A stretch of 64,000 nt of DNA from Halorussus lipolyticus (GCF_029338375.1 NZ_CP119804.1:372001-436000); one strand, 5' to 3'; counted from the first letter of the stretch, positions 53,019-62,867 are shown. Program-made: numbers and translations. Notes: generated from the letters alone by a model not told the origin.

Positions 53019-53369
53019 ATGGACGACGACGACGAGATGCGCGAGCGACTCGAACAGCGGTTGATGAGCCACGGCGTCTACGTCACCGACCTCACCACCG
53101 ACGAGGACACCCTCTACATCGACTACGAGACGGCCTCGCCCGGCGAGGGCGTCCCCCACCGCGAGGTCGGCCGGGTCCTCAATCGCCTGCTGGCGCTCCA
53201 CGACGACGGGTGGGACCCGACCGACGTGCGCGCCGAAGTGGCCAGCATCGAGGACGACCCCCGCGGGTCGTGGCGGGCCGACCGGGAGTGGTTGGTCGGC
53301 CACGCGCGCGGGGAGGTTTCGGATGTGGACCTCTCTCAGCGCGTCATCGACACCATCGAGGAGGCCTGA
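53019..53369 (+). CDS. Conserved haloarchaeal protein of unknown function
   Basis: The 116-residue soluble acidic protein starts MDDDDEMRERLEQRLMSHGV. A beta-strand pair (VYVTDLTTDEDTLYIDYETA) and helices (VLNRLLALHDDGWDPTDVRA) are suggested. No cysteine or membrane segment. It is followed by an AT-rich 200-nt gap with no gene. Confidence 0.65.
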   Translation: MDDDDEMRERLEQRLMSHGVYVTDLTTDEDTLYIDYETASPGEGVPHREVGRVLNRLLALHDDGWDPTDVRAEVASIEDDPRGSWRADREWLVGHARGEVSDVDLSQRVIDTIEEA

Positions 53370-53561
53370 GCGCGTCGGGCGAGGGGAACGATAAAAAATC
53401 CAGATTCGTCTGTTAGCAATTCTTTTGATGTGTTTAGGAAATCAAGTCATTTTCTAAACGTGCTTTTTTGATTTTCATCGGGGACTATCGCGGGTCGAGC
53501 GCCTGTATTCAGCAGACGGACCGGAACGCTCGGCGCGCCCGACTCTTTCCGTTGACGGAAG

Positions 53562-53570
53562 TACTTATTA
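53562..53570 (+). promoter_or_regulatory. TATA-like element of the PAS/GAF regulator gene
   Basis: TACTTATTA lies 23-31 nt before the ATG at 53593 and supports that start over the GTG at 53578. Confidence 0.55.
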
Positions 53571-53592
53571 CGATACAGTGGGTGGTACTGCT

Positions 53593-56500
53593 ATGGATTC
53601 CCCCGGCCTCCCGGACTCGCTCGCCGACACAGTCGCCGTCTTCGAGTGTTCCGATTCGCCGACCGCGCCCTACACGGCCACCGAAGTCGCCGACGGCCTC
53701 GACTGCTCGCGCCGGACGGCGTACAACCGCCTCGAACGATTGGCCGAGCGGGGGTTGATAGAAACCAAGAAAGTCGGCGCGCGAGGACGGGTCTGGTGGC
53801 GACCGCCGGGCGAGCGACTCGCGGCCGACCGACCGAGCGCGGTGGCGAGCGACGACGCCGAAGCGGCGGCGGAAACCCGCCCGGCGGAGACCGCCGCGGA
53901 CGAACTCCGCGAGAGCAGGCGAAAGTTCCGGTCGCTCGTGGAGGCCGTCGAGGAGTACGCCATCTTCCGACTCGACCCCGAGGGCCGCGTGGTGAGTTGG
54001 AACGAGGGTGCGGCGCGAATCAAGGGGTACGACCGCGATGAGATTCTGGGCGAACACTTCTCGACGTTCTACACCGCCGAGGACCGCGAGGCTGGCGTCC
54101 CCGAAGGCAATCTCGCTGACGCCGCCGAGGCGGGCACCATCGAAGACGAGGGGTGGCGCGTCCGGGCCGACGGCACCAGATTTTGGGCCAACGTCACCAT
54201 CTCGGCGATTCGGGACGACGACGGCGCGCTGGTCGGATACGCCAAAGTCACCCGCGACATGACCGACGACCGCTACGCCGAGGCCGAGCGCCGACTCCTC
54301 TACTCTACGACCCGCTCCATCGCCGAGGCCGGTTCCTTCGAGGAGGGCCTTCGGGCCACGCTCCGGGAGGTCTGCGAGGCCACGGATTGGGAGTTCGGCG
54401 AGGCGTGGGTCCCGAACGGCGATCGGGTGCTAGAACGCGCGTCGGCCGACTACGTCGCCCCGGACCTCGAAGCGTTCGCAGTGGCCTCCGAGTCGTTCAC
54501 TTTCGAGTGCGGCGAGGGGCTTCCGGGCCGGGTCTGCGAGACCGGTGAACCGGAGTGGATGCGCGACGTGTCCGACCACTCGACCGCGACCGCGCCCCGA
54601 GTCCACCAAGCCGAGAGCGCCGGTATCGAGTCCGCGCTCGGGGTCCCTATCACCACCGACGACGGCGTGGTCGCGGTGCTGGTCCTCACGATGACGGACT
54701 CCCGGCCCGCGGACGAGCGGATGGTCGAACTCGTCTCGTCGGTCGGTACGGAACTGGGCGAGTTGGTTGAGCGACTCCGGGCCGAGGACGCGTTGGCCCG
54801 CGAGAAAGAACTCACCGACCGAATCTTGGAGGCGAGTCAGGCGGGCATCGCGGTGTTCGCCACCGACGGGAGCGTCGTCCGGTCGAACGAGCGCATGGCC
54901 GGTATCCTCGACGTGCCACCGGCCGAGATGAAGCGGTACACCGCCGGGGAACGCGAGATGGCGAACGCCGACGGCGAGGCCATCCGCTTCGAGGAGAAAC
55001 CGGTCCGCGAGGTCCTCGAAACCGGCGAGACCGTCACCGAGCGCGAGGTCCGCATCGAACTCCCAGACGGCAAGAATCGGTGGCTGTCGGTCACCGCGGA
55101 CCCCATCGAAGACGGCGACGGGGAGACCGAGCAGGTCGTCGCCACGGCCAACGACGTGACCCGCCTCAAAGCCCAGACCCGGCGACTCGAACGCCAGCGC
55201 GAGGACCTGCGCCACGAACTCGACGACGTGTTCGAGCGCATCGACGACGCTTTCGTCGCGCTCGACGACGACCTCCGGTTCACCTACGTCAACGACCGGG
55301 CGGCGTCCCTGCTGGAAATCTCGGCCACCGAACTGCTGGGCCGCCGAATCTGGGATGAACTCGAACCGGGACCGGTCGCCGAGGAGGCCTTCGAGGAGGC
55401 CCTCTCGACGCAGGAATCGGCCACCTTCGAGGAGTTCTACGACCTGCTGGACCGCTGGTTCGAGGTCCACCTCTACCCCTCCGACACCGGCCTGTCGGTC
55501 TACTTCCGGGACGTGACCGAGCGCAGAGAGCGGTCCCGCGAACTCGAACGCTACGAGGCCGTGGTCGAGAGGCTCTGGGACGGCGTCTACGCTCTGGACG
55601 ACAACGAGCGGTTTGCGATGGTCAACCGCCAGCTCCTCGAAATGACGGGCTACGACCGCGACGAACTGCTGGGCGAACCCGGCGCAGTCGTCCACAGCGA
55701 CAAGATCAACGAGACCGCTGAGAAGCTAAGTTCCGAAGTCGCCGCCGGCGAGCGCGAGGGGGCCTCGATAGAGTTCGACCTGAAGACCGCCGACGGCGGG
55801 ACGATTCCGGTCGAGAGCCGATTCGGTCCCTACGGTCCCGACGACAGGCACGCCCGGACCGGCGTGGTCCGGGACGTGTCCGACCGCAAACAGTTCGAGG
55901 AGACCCTCAAATCGCTCCACGACTCGTCGCGGGACCTCCTCACAGCGGAGACCAAAGCCGAGGTCGGCGAGGTCGTGGTCGATGCGGCCACCGAGGTACT
56001 GGACCTGTCGGGCGTGGTGGTCTACCGCTACGACCCCGACGACGACCGACTCGTCCCCGCCGAGCAGTCGGTCGAAGCCGGGTTCATGCGCGAGGAGTTC
56101 CCCGAGACGCCGGCCGACGAGACCAGTATCACGGGGACCGTCTTCGGGGACGGCGACCCGGCCCACTACGACGACATCCGCGAGGCTCCGAACCTGCACG
56201 TGGACCCCGACGAGACCGAGATGCGGGCCGGGTCGTTCGCGCCGATGGGCGACCACGGTCTCCTCGTCGTCGGGTCCAGAGCAGTCGGCGAATTCGACCA
56301 CCGGACCGGCCAACTGGTCGAACTGCTGGCGGCCAACGCCGAGGCCGCGTACGACCGGGTGGGTCGGGAGGAGTCCCTGCACCGCCACCGCGAGCGACTC
56401 ACCGCGCTCAACAACCTGAACGCGGTCGTCCGGGACATCAACGAGGCCGTCGTCCAGCAGTCCACCCGCGACGAGATAGCGTCGGTCGTCTGTGACCGCC

Positions 56501-57603
56501 TCGCCGAGTCGGACTCCTACGAGTTCGCGTGGTTCGGGGAAGTGGACCCCCGGAACGAGGACGTGACGCTCACCGCGGAGTCGGGCGTCGATGGCTACGT
56601 CGAGGCCATCGACATCTCGGTGAATCCCGACGACGAGACCGCTCGCGGTCCGGCAGGCAGGGCCGCCCGGACCATGGAGGTGCAGGTCGTCCACGACGTG
56701 ATGACGGCAGACGAGTTCGAACCGTGGCGCGAGCAGGCCAGAGAGTACGGCTTCCGGTCGTCGTCGGCCGTCCCGGTCGTCCACGAGAACAGCCTCTACG
56801 GCATCTTGTGCATCTACGCCGACCGACTGAACGCCTTCGAGGGCGAGGAGCGACAGGTGGTGCGCCAACTCGGCGAAATCGTCGGCCACGCCATCGCCGG
56901 CGTCGAGCGAAAGCGGGCGCTGATGAGCGACGAACTGGTCGAACTGGAGTTCCGGATTCGGGACGTGTTCGAGACGCTCGGGGTTCCGCCATCGGAAGGG
57001 ACGATTTCGTTCGCCCGGACCGTGCCGGTGGGCGACGGCGAGTTCATCGAATACGGTACCGCCAGCGACGACGCGATGGCGACACTGCGGACGCTCACCG
57101 AGAAACTCCCCCACTGGGAGGAGCTATCGGTGATAACCGAGGAGTTCGGGACCACGCGCTTCGAGTTGCGACTCTCGGAACCGCCGGTCATCTCGACCGT
57201 CGCGTCCCACGGCGGCCACATCAAGGAGGCCGCTATCGAAGACGGCGATTACCGCATGACCCTCCACTTTCCCCCGACCGTGGACGTTCGGCAGGTGGTC
57301 GAGCGCGTCGAGGACTCGTATCCGACCATCGAGGCCGTGACGCGCCGACAGGTCTCGGTGTCGGGCGAGTCGGTTCGCGGACTCGACCGGGTGCTGTCCG
57401 AGCAGTTGACCGACCGCCAGCGGACCGCGCTGGAGGCCGCCTACTTCGCTGGGTTCTTCGAGTGGCCCCGAGAGAGTAGCGCCCAAATGGTCGCCGACTC
57501 GCTGGACGTCGCCGACGCGACGTTCCACCAGCACGTCCGACTCGCCGAGAGCAAGGTGTTAGGCGCGCTGTTCGAGCAGTCCCGAAAACATCAGTTTGCG
57601 TAA
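53593..57603 (+). CDS. Bat-like regulator: winged helix, 4 PAS, 3 GAF, HTH_10
   Basis: The 1336-residue protein starts MDSPGLPDSLADTVAVFECS. Residues 1-70 form a winged helix-turn-helix (YTATEVADGLDCSRRTAYNR and GARGRVWWRPPGE). Then follow PAS (about 105-225), GAF (235-395), three PAS (about 410-780), two GAF (790-930, 945-1100), a Bat-associated domain and the C-terminal HTH_10 (LTDRQRTALEAAYFAGFFEW, SAQMVADSLDVADATFHQHV). No histidine kinase domain exists, so it is a one-component sensor-regulator, related to the bacterio-opsin activator. The extra N-terminal DNA-binding domain is unusual. Ligands (light, redox or oxygen) are unknown; no bop gene is in the window. Confidence 0.87.
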   Translation: MDSPGLPDSLADTVAVFECSDSPTAPYTATEVADGLDCSRRTAYNRLERLAERGLIETKKVGARGRVWWRPPGERLAADRPSAVASDDAEAAAETRPAETAADELRESRRKFRSLVEAVEEYAIFRLDPEGRVVSWNEGAARIKGYDRDEILGEHFSTFYTAEDREAGVPEGNLADAAEAGTIEDEGWRVRADGTRFWANVTISAIRDDDGALVGYAKVTRDMTDDRYAEAERRLLYSTTRSIAEAGSFEEGLRATLREVCEATDWEFGEAWVPNGDRVLERASADYVAPDLEAFAVASESFTFECGEGLPGRVCETGEPEWMRDVSDHSTATAPRVHQAESAGIESALGVPITTDDGVVAVLVLTMTDSRPADERMVELVSSVGTELGELVERLRAEDALAREKELTDRILEASQAGIAVFATDGSVVRSNERMAGILDVPPAEMKRYTAGEREMANADGEAIRFEEKPVREVLETGETVTEREVRIELPDGKNRWLSVTADPIEDGDGETEQVVATANDVTRLKAQTRRLERQREDLRHELDDVFERIDDAFVALDDDLRFTYVNDRAASLLEISATELLGRRIWDELEPGPVAEEAFEEALSTQESATFEEFYDLLDRWFEVHLYPSDTGLSVYFRDVTERRERSRELERYEAVVERLWDGVYALDDNERFAMVNRQLLEMTGYDRDELLGEPGAVVHSDKINETAEKLSSEVAAGEREGASIEFDLKTADGGTIPVESRFGPYGPDDRHARTGVVRDVSDRKQFEETLKSLHDSSRDLLTAETKAEVGEVVVDAATEVLDLSGVVVYRYDPDDDRLVPAEQSVEAGFMREEFPETPADETSITGTVFGDGDPAHYDDIREAPNLHVDPDETEMRAGSFAPMGDHGLLVVGSRAVGEFDHRTGQLVELLAANAEAAYDRVGREESLHRHRERLTALNNLNAVVRDINEAVVQQSTRDEIASVVCDRLAESDSYEFAWFGEVDPRNEDVTLTAESGVDGYVEAIDISVNPDDETARGPAGRAARTMEVQVVHDVMTADEFEPWREQAREYGFRSSSAVPVVHENSLYGILCIYADRLNAFEGEERQVVRQLGEIVGHAIAGVERKRALMSDELVELEFRIRDVFETLGVPPSEGTISFARTVPVGDGEFIEYGTASDDAMATLRTLTEKLPHWEELSVITEEFGTTRFELRLSEPPVISTVASHGGHIKEAAIEDGDYRMTLHFPPTVDVRQVVERVEDSYPTIEAVTRRQVSVSGESVRGLDRVLSEQLTDRQRTALEAAYFAGFFEWPRESSAQMVADSLDVADATFHQHVRLAESKVLGALFEQSRKHQFA

Positions 57604-57659
57604 CCTCATGACTTAGGCAACGCCATTAATTCGGTTCGTAAGAAATCAACAGACGAGAA

Positions 57660-58349
57660 ATGTCCCGCTCCCCGACTATGAATCGAAACTCGGACGACCC
57701 GGATTCGGCGTTCGGTCGCTCGCTGGACGACGTGTTTCGCGCGCTGGCGGACCACCACCGTCGCCGGATACTCTCGCTGGTCCGAGCGCGCGACGGCGAC
57801 CTGTCCGAGTCCGACCTCGCCAGCCTCCTCGTCGCCGAGGAGTCCGGCAAGCCCCTCCTCGACGTGACCGATAACGAACACCAGCGAGTTCACACGCAAC
57901 TGCGCCACGTCCACCTGCCGAAACTGGCCGAGACCGACCTGCTCCGCTGGAACGAGGCCCGCGGGACGGTTGCGACCGGTCTCCTCGGCGCGGCGGCCCC
58001 GATTCTCGACGGGGCGAGCGCGGACGCCGATTCCGGCGAGTTAGACGGCGTGCTGTCGGCGCTGGCCGTCGAGCGCCGCCGAACCCTCCTCTCGGTCCTG
58101 CGCGAGAAGGACGCGCTCGAACCGGGCGAACTCGCCGAGCGAGTCGCCGTGCGGGAGGTCCGACGCGGCGCGGGTGAGTCCACACCGACCCCGACCGACG
58201 ACGAAATCGCGTCGGTTCGGGCCAGTCTCCGGCACAGCCATCTGCCCAAGTTGGCCGGGGTTGGCCTCGTGGACCGCGACGAGGACGGGGTTTCCTTCGA
58301 CGGACATCCGGCCTTCGACCCCCGGTGGCTTCATCTCGCCGACGAGTAG
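57660..58349 (+). CDS. Tandem DUF7344-type HTH regulator
   Basis: The 229-residue protein has two copies of a winged-helix unit: residues about 20-100 (VFRALADHHRRRILSLVRAR and RHVHLPKLAETDLLRW) and about 125-215 (VLSALAVERRRTLLSVLREK and RHSHLPKLAGVGLVDR). The duplicated RH(V/S)HLPKLA block is diagnostic. Such proteins are widespread haloarchaeal DNA-binding candidates. The start could be the ATG at 57678 instead. It follows the large PAS/GAF regulator by 56 nt and may act in the same circuit. Confidence 0.78.
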   Translation: MSRSPTMNRNSDDPDSAFGRSLDDVFRALADHHRRRILSLVRARDGDLSESDLASLLVAEESGKPLLDVTDNEHQRVHTQLRHVHLPKLAETDLLRWNEARGTVATGLLGAAAPILDGASADADSGELDGVLSALAVERRRTLLSVLREKDALEPGELAERVAVREVRRGAGESTPTPTDDEIASVRASLRHSHLPKLAGVGLVDRDEDGVSFDGHPAFDPRWLHLADE

Positions 58350-58350
58350 G

Positions 58351-58521
58351 ATGTTCGGCCCGTTCCGAGTCGTCTGCGAGGACGCGGGGTGTTCGTTCCG
58401 GGAACGGATTTCCCGCGGTGAGACCGCCCAAGACTCGGCCGAGGCCCACAGTAAGCGCCACGGCCACGTCGTCTCTATCACCGACGTAACCACCGGGTCG
58501 GCGGTCGAAATCGGTTTCTGA
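58351..58521 (+). CDS. Small two-cysteine protein of unknown function
   Basis: The 56-residue protein starts MFGPFRVVCEDAGCSFRERI and carries C9 and C14 with later HSKRHGHVV, which together could make a C2H2-like zinc site. It starts 1 nt after the upstream stop, so it is coupled. Similar small C2H2-like proteins are common in haloarchaea. Confidence 0.65.
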   Translation: MFGPFRVVCEDAGCSFRERISRGETAQDSAEAHSKRHGHVVSITDVTTGSAVEIGF

Positions 58522-58527
58522 TTCGGT

Positions 58528-59616
58528 CTATTCGAAAACTTCTGCGAGCGCGTCCATCGTCTCGGCGACGCGCTGGCGGTCGGCGTTGTAGCCCATGTGC
58601 CCGACCCGAAGCACGTCGTCGGCCATCTCGCCCAGACCGGTCGCCACGACGACGCCGTGGTCCGATTCGAGGCGGGCTTGGAGGTCGCTGGCCCGGCTAT
58701 CGACCCGGAAGGCGGTCACGGTGGGCGAGCAGAGTGCGTCGTCCGCGGGGACGGGTTCGAGTCCGAGGTCACGGCCGCGCTCTCGGCAGAACTCGGCGAC
58801 CTCGGCGTGGCGGTCGAAGGCGTTTTCGAGGCCCTCGTCCAGCAGTCGGTCGAGCGAGGCGTCCAGCGCGTAGAGGTTCGAGACGGCGTGGGTGTAGGGC
58901 AGGTGGGGCGGTTGGTCGTCGGGAATCTCCACGTCGCGCCACGGTTCGAGACTGGTGTAGAAGGTGTCTTGGTCGGTCTGCTCGACTTTCTGCCACGCCC
59001 GGTCGCTGACCGAGAGGGTGGTCAACCCCGGCGGGGAACTCAGACACTTCTGGGACGCGCCCAGACACACGTCGATGTCCTCGGTCGGGACCGGCGCGCC
59101 GCCGAGCGACGAGACCGCATCGACGATTGTGACGACGCCCGCGTCCTGCAAGACGCTCAGAATTTCGCCGAGGTCGTTGAGGAGACCGGTCGGCGTCTCG
59201 CAGTGGACCATCGTGGCCACTGCGAAGTCGTGGTCCTCCACGGCGGATTTGACGGTCTCGGGGTCGAATCCCGAATCGCGGGGTGCCTCGTGGACCACGG
59301 CCTCGCCGCCGTGCATCTCCACGAAGTCGGCGAAGCCTGCGCCGAACAGACCGTTGGCGAGGCAGAGAACTTCGTCGTCCTCCTCGACCAGCGAGGCCAC
59401 GCTGGCTTCGAGGCCGAGCATCCCCTCGCCGCTCAAGACGAGAGCATCGTCGTCGGTGCCGTGGACCGCAGAAAGCTTGTCCAGCACGTCCCGGTAGAAC
59501 GGCGAGAACTCGGCTTGCACGTCGGGGTTGAGCGGCGCTTGGGCCATGGCCTCGCGGACCTCGGGCGGGACGGCAGTCGGGCCGGGCGTCATCAGGAGTT
59601 CGTCGTCTTCGACCAT
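58528..59616 (-). CDS. Class V aminotransferase (alanine-glyoxylate / serine-pyruvate type)
   Basis: The 362-residue PLP enzyme starts MVEDDELLMTPGPTAVPPEV. Motifs are LVLSGEGMLGLEASVASLVE, VHCETPTGLLNDL, the aspartate in VDAVSSLGGAPV and the PLP lysine in CLGASQKCLSSPPGL. The end ADDVLRVGHMGYNADRQRV is typical. It transfers amino groups between alanine or serine and glyoxylate or pyruvate. It is convergent with the small protein gene. Confidence 0.9.
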   Translation of the reverse strand: MVEDDELLMTPGPTAVPPEVREAMAQAPLNPDVQAEFSPFYRDVLDKLSAVHGTDDDALVLSGEGMLGLEASVASLVEEDDEVLCLANGLFGAGFADFVEMHGGEAVVHEAPRDSGFDPETVKSAVEDHDFAVATMVHCETPTGLLNDLGEILSVLQDAGVVTIVDAVSSLGGAPVPTEDIDVCLGASQKCLSSPPGLTTLSVSDRAWQKVEQTDQDTFYTSLEPWRDVEIPDDQPPHLPYTHAVSNLYALDASLDRLLDEGLENAFDRHAEVAEFCRERGRDLGLEPVPADDALCSPTVTAFRVDSRASDLQARLESDHGVVVATGLGEMADDVLRVGHMGYNADRQRVAETMDALAEVFE

Positions 59617-59774
59617 ACTGGAGTTTGGTTTCGGAGCGTGGTAAATGGCGGTCTTCCGGCGTGGTCGTGTCAGGGTGCCAATGTAGAACGTGGAGTAGAC
59701 GTGCGACAATTGCGAGGTACAGCAGGTGGAGACGGAACCGCAGAATCGGTGTGGTGATGTCCGCTGAAGCCCGT

Positions 59775-59799
59775 GACCGGGTGGCCCCTTCACCCACCC
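59775..59799. repeat. Intergenic 25-nt motif, copy 2
   Basis: It matches 313-337 at 23 of 25 positions and shares the core GGCCCCTTCA. Unlike copy 1 it is not in a hairpin arm. Confidence 0.55.
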
Positions 59800-60039
59800 C
59801 GGCGGTTGGTCAGTCGAGCGCGCTCCGACAGTAGGTCCTCGCGCTGTCGCCGTCTCGAAGCGAGTTCGGTGCGGTTTAAGAAATAAATATATACCTTTAA
59901 GAATTGTATATACATATTTAGGAATTATTCTTATTTCCCTCGAAGCAAAGCTCCCGTCTCCCTCCGCTTCGCCGAATCCCGCTCGTGTGGGGCCAATTAC
60001 CTTGTGGCTGAAATTTTAGATAATTCGAAACGGCAAGTA

Positions 60040-60047
60040 GATTTATG
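60040..60047 (+). promoter_or_regulatory. TATA-like element of the transducer gene
   Basis: GATTTATG lies 30-37 nt before the ATG at 60077. The alternative GTG start at 60047 overlaps this element, which argues against it. Confidence 0.5.
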
Positions 60048-60076
60048 TGGAAACTATCGAAAGCACGAAGACACGA

Positions 60077-62599
60077 ATGAAAGATGAAAGCACTAGCGAG
60101 GAGAAAAGCGACGGAGCGTCGAACGGCCCCGGTGGTCGTTCGCTCCCCCGTCGCGTCCTCCGAGCGGTGACGCCGGGGGTCGTCCGGCGTCGGTATGCTG
60201 TCAGGTTCACTATCTCTATCGCGCTGGTCGTCGTCGTGGTCGCCGCTGTCGGGGCCGTCACCTACGTAGACGCCCGCGAGATGGCCCGCGACGACTCCGA
60301 GGCCCAAGTCGCGTCCACCGTCGAACTGCAAGCCGACTCGCTGAGCCGCTGGATAGACGGCATCAGGACGCAGACCCGGACCGTCTCGGCCCGCGAGTCA
60401 CTCGCTGAGGGCGACCGGTCGGCGATGCGCGAGCGACTCAAAACAGCGCGGAATCGCTCCTCGAACGGCGTGACGGCGCTGTATCTAGTGGACGCCGAGG
60501 ACGACGAAGTAGTCGCCAGTACCAAGCAGACCGTCGAAGGCTGGTCGCTCGACCGGGTGGAGATGCCGTGGGCCGACCCCGGCGTGGCCGACTCTTTCGA
60601 GGGCGACGACGACGTGTGGACCTCGCGGGCCTACGTCTCGAAGACCACGACCTACACCGACGAGGACTCGCCGTGGTACACCGAGGACGACAAGTACATG
60701 GCCGTCGCCAGCCCCGTGGCCGGGAGCGAGAGCGTCTACCTCGTCGTCGCGGGCGGCATCGACGACCGGGTGGCGAACCTCCATCAGCCAGCGACCAACC
60801 AGACGACGTGGATTGTCACCACCGAGGGCGAGACGGTGCTAGAGTCCGACGCGACAAACGTCTCGTCGGCGGGACTGGTCGGGAGTCGCGTCCCCGACCG
60901 GCAGGTCACGCTCCGCGAGCGCGGCGACTTCGTGGTCGGGTTCGCCCCCATCGAGGGCACCGACTGGGTGGCCGTCACCACCATCCGGAAGTCCGAGGCC
61001 TACGCGCTGGGAAGCGCGGTCGGCCGAAACATCGGCTATCTCGTGGGCGCGAGTCTGCTGGCGCTCCTCGGGGTCGGGGTCGTCCTCGGTCGCCGGACCG
61101 TCCGGCCCCTCGCGGACCTCCGCGAGCGGAGCGAGCGGATGGGTCGCGGCGAACTCGACGTTGACCTCCGAACTCACCGAGAAGACGAGTTCGGCAGACT
61201 CTACGACGCTTTCGCCGACATGCGCGACGAACTCCGCGACCAGATTCGGACCACCGAGCGTCTGAACAGTCACCTCGAACGGAAGGCCGACGACTACAGC
61301 GCGGTGATGGACGAGTGCGCCGAGGGCGACCTGACCCGCCGGATGGACCCCGACAGCGACAGCGAGGCGATGACCGCCATCGCCGACTCGTTCAACGCGA
61401 TGATGGCCGACATCGAGGAGACCACGGCCGACCTCAAGACGTTCGCCGACGAGGTGTACGCCGCCAGCGAGGTCGTGACGGCCTCGTCCGAGGAGGTCTA
61501 CTCCGCCAGCGAGCAAGTCACCGAATCGGTCCAAGAGATTTCGGACGGTGCCGAGGTCCAGAACCAACGTCTCCAAGCGGTCGCCGACGAGATGAGCGGT
61601 CTGTCTGCGACGACCGAAGAAATCGCGGCCTCCTCGAACGAGGTCGCGGACCTCGCGGAGGAGACCGCCGAGACGGGCAGAGAAGGCCGGAAGGCCGCCC
61701 AAGAAGCCATCGAGGGGTTGGACAAAATCGAGGCCACGTCCGACGAGGCGGTCGCGGAAATCGAGCGACTGGAGGACGAAGTGGCCGAGGTGGACGAACT
61801 CATCGAGTTCATCGGCGAAATCGCCACCCAGACCAACATGCTCGCGCTCAACGCCAGCATCGAGGTGTCGCGGTCCAGCACCGACGGGGGCAACCCCGAG
61901 GGCTTCTCGGCGGTGGCGAACAAAATCAAGGAACTCGCCGAGGAGGCCAAGGTGGCCTCCGAGGACATCGAGCAACGCCTCGAACGCATCAAAGAACAGA
62001 CCGAGCGCACCGGCGACGAGGTTCAGTCCGCCAGCGACCAGATTTCGCGCCATACCGACTCCATCGCCGAGGCGGTGGACGCACTGGAGGAAATCGCCGA
62101 CTACGCACAGGAGACCAACACCGGCGTCCAGAACATCAGCGAGGCCACCGAGGAGCAGGCCGATTCGACCGAGGAGGTCGTCACCATGTTCGACGAGGTG
62201 GCCCGCATCAGCGACGAGACCACCGCCGAGGCCGAGAACGTCGCGGCCGCCGCCGAGGAACAGACCACCGCTCTGACCGAAGTCTCGCGCTCGGCCAGCG
62301 ACCTGACCGCGCAGGCCGACCTCCTCTCGGAGGCGCTGGCCCGCTTCGAGACCGACGCCGACGCCGGCGGCCGGTTCGCCGACGACTCCACTCCCGAGCG
62401 ACTGGACGAGCAACTTTCCTTGCCAGTGAACGCCGACGACCCCGGCGACTTACTCGACGCCGGAACCGACGACCAGTGGCGAGCGGAAGGCGAAGGCGAG
62501 ACGACCGTAGACGAGGCAGAGGCTGGAGAAGTAGAGACCGGCGAAGCAGAGACCGACGAAGTAGATGCCGACGAGGAGAGTCCCGCGTCACCGAAGTAG
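60077..62599 (+). CDS. Methyl-accepting chemotaxis transducer
   Basis: The 840-residue protein starts MKDESTSEEKSDGASNGPGG. A basic stretch and helix (FTISIALVVVVVAAVGAVTY) lead to an extracellular Cache-like sensor of about 230 residues (DSPWYTEDDKYMAVASPVAG), a second helix (YLVGASLLALLGVGVVLG), HAMP, and the long coiled-coil MCP domain. The hairpin tip reads ETQTNMLALNASIEVSR-like and then SSTDGGNPEGFSAVANKIKE, three residues longer than the usual AGE-x-GRGF. The C-terminal 80 residues are acidic and disordered. It signals to CheA, which is not in this window. Confidence 0.88.
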   Translation: MKDESTSEEKSDGASNGPGGRSLPRRVLRAVTPGVVRRRYAVRFTISIALVVVVVAAVGAVTYVDAREMARDDSEAQVASTVELQADSLSRWIDGIRTQTRTVSARESLAEGDRSAMRERLKTARNRSSNGVTALYLVDAEDDEVVASTKQTVEGWSLDRVEMPWADPGVADSFEGDDDVWTSRAYVSKTTTYTDEDSPWYTEDDKYMAVASPVAGSESVYLVVAGGIDDRVANLHQPATNQTTWIVTTEGETVLESDATNVSSAGLVGSRVPDRQVTLRERGDFVVGFAPIEGTDWVAVTTIRKSEAYALGSAVGRNIGYLVGASLLALLGVGVVLGRRTVRPLADLRERSERMGRGELDVDLRTHREDEFGRLYDAFADMRDELRDQIRTTERLNSHLERKADDYSAVMDECAEGDLTRRMDPDSDSEAMTAIADSFNAMMADIEETTADLKTFADEVYAASEVVTASSEEVYSASEQVTESVQEISDGAEVQNQRLQAVADEMSGLSATTEEIAASSNEVADLAEETAETGREGRKAAQEAIEGLDKIEATSDEAVAEIERLEDEVAEVDELIEFIGEIATQTNMLALNASIEVSRSSTDGGNPEGFSAVANKIKELAEEAKVASEDIEQRLERIKEQTERTGDEVQSASDQISRHTDSIAEAVDALEEIADYAQETNTGVQNISEATEEQADSTEEVVTMFDEVARISDETTAEAENVAAAAEEQTTALTEVSRSASDLTAQADLLSEALARFETDADAGGRFADDSTPERLDEQLSLPVNADDPGDLLDAGTDDQWRAEGEGETTVDEAEAGEVETGEAETDEVDADEESPASPK

Positions 62600-62720
62600 T
62601 CCGATACGATTCCCGGACCGACGAACCGAGGAGTAGAGTAGTCGTGACGTGTCGGTCCGGTGGCCCGCAAGCGGGACCCGACGCACCGCTACGTTGGTCG
62701 TGAACGAAGTGGAAAACGAG

Positions 62721-62795
62721 TGGGCGCTACAGGATTTGAACCCGTGGCAGCTTGGTCCGAAGCCAAGTACTCTGTCCAGACTGAGCTAAGCGCCC
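62721..62795 (-). tRNA. tRNA-Arg (anticodon TCG)
   Basis: On the minus strand GGGCGCT pairs with AGCGCCC, discriminator A. The anticodon stem CTTGG/CCAAG encloses CTTCGGA, giving TCG for CGA codons. The T-loop is GGTTCAAATCC. CCA is not encoded and no intron is seen. Confidence 0.95.
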
Positions 62796-62867
62796 TCGCT
62801 TCATTCTACTGGCTCGGTGTTTTTAAACACCGTGGTTTCGACCGGCCGTGTGATGGCGTACCGAAAC

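Larger units (their letters stand above)
59617..60076. other. Gene-free divergent region with the second intergenic motif copy
   Basis: Between the divergent aminotransferase and transducer genes there is no plausible protein. The region holds the 25-nt motif copy at 59775-59799 and a very AT-rich stretch at 59878-59935, then the transducer promoter near 60040. Confidence 0.5.
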
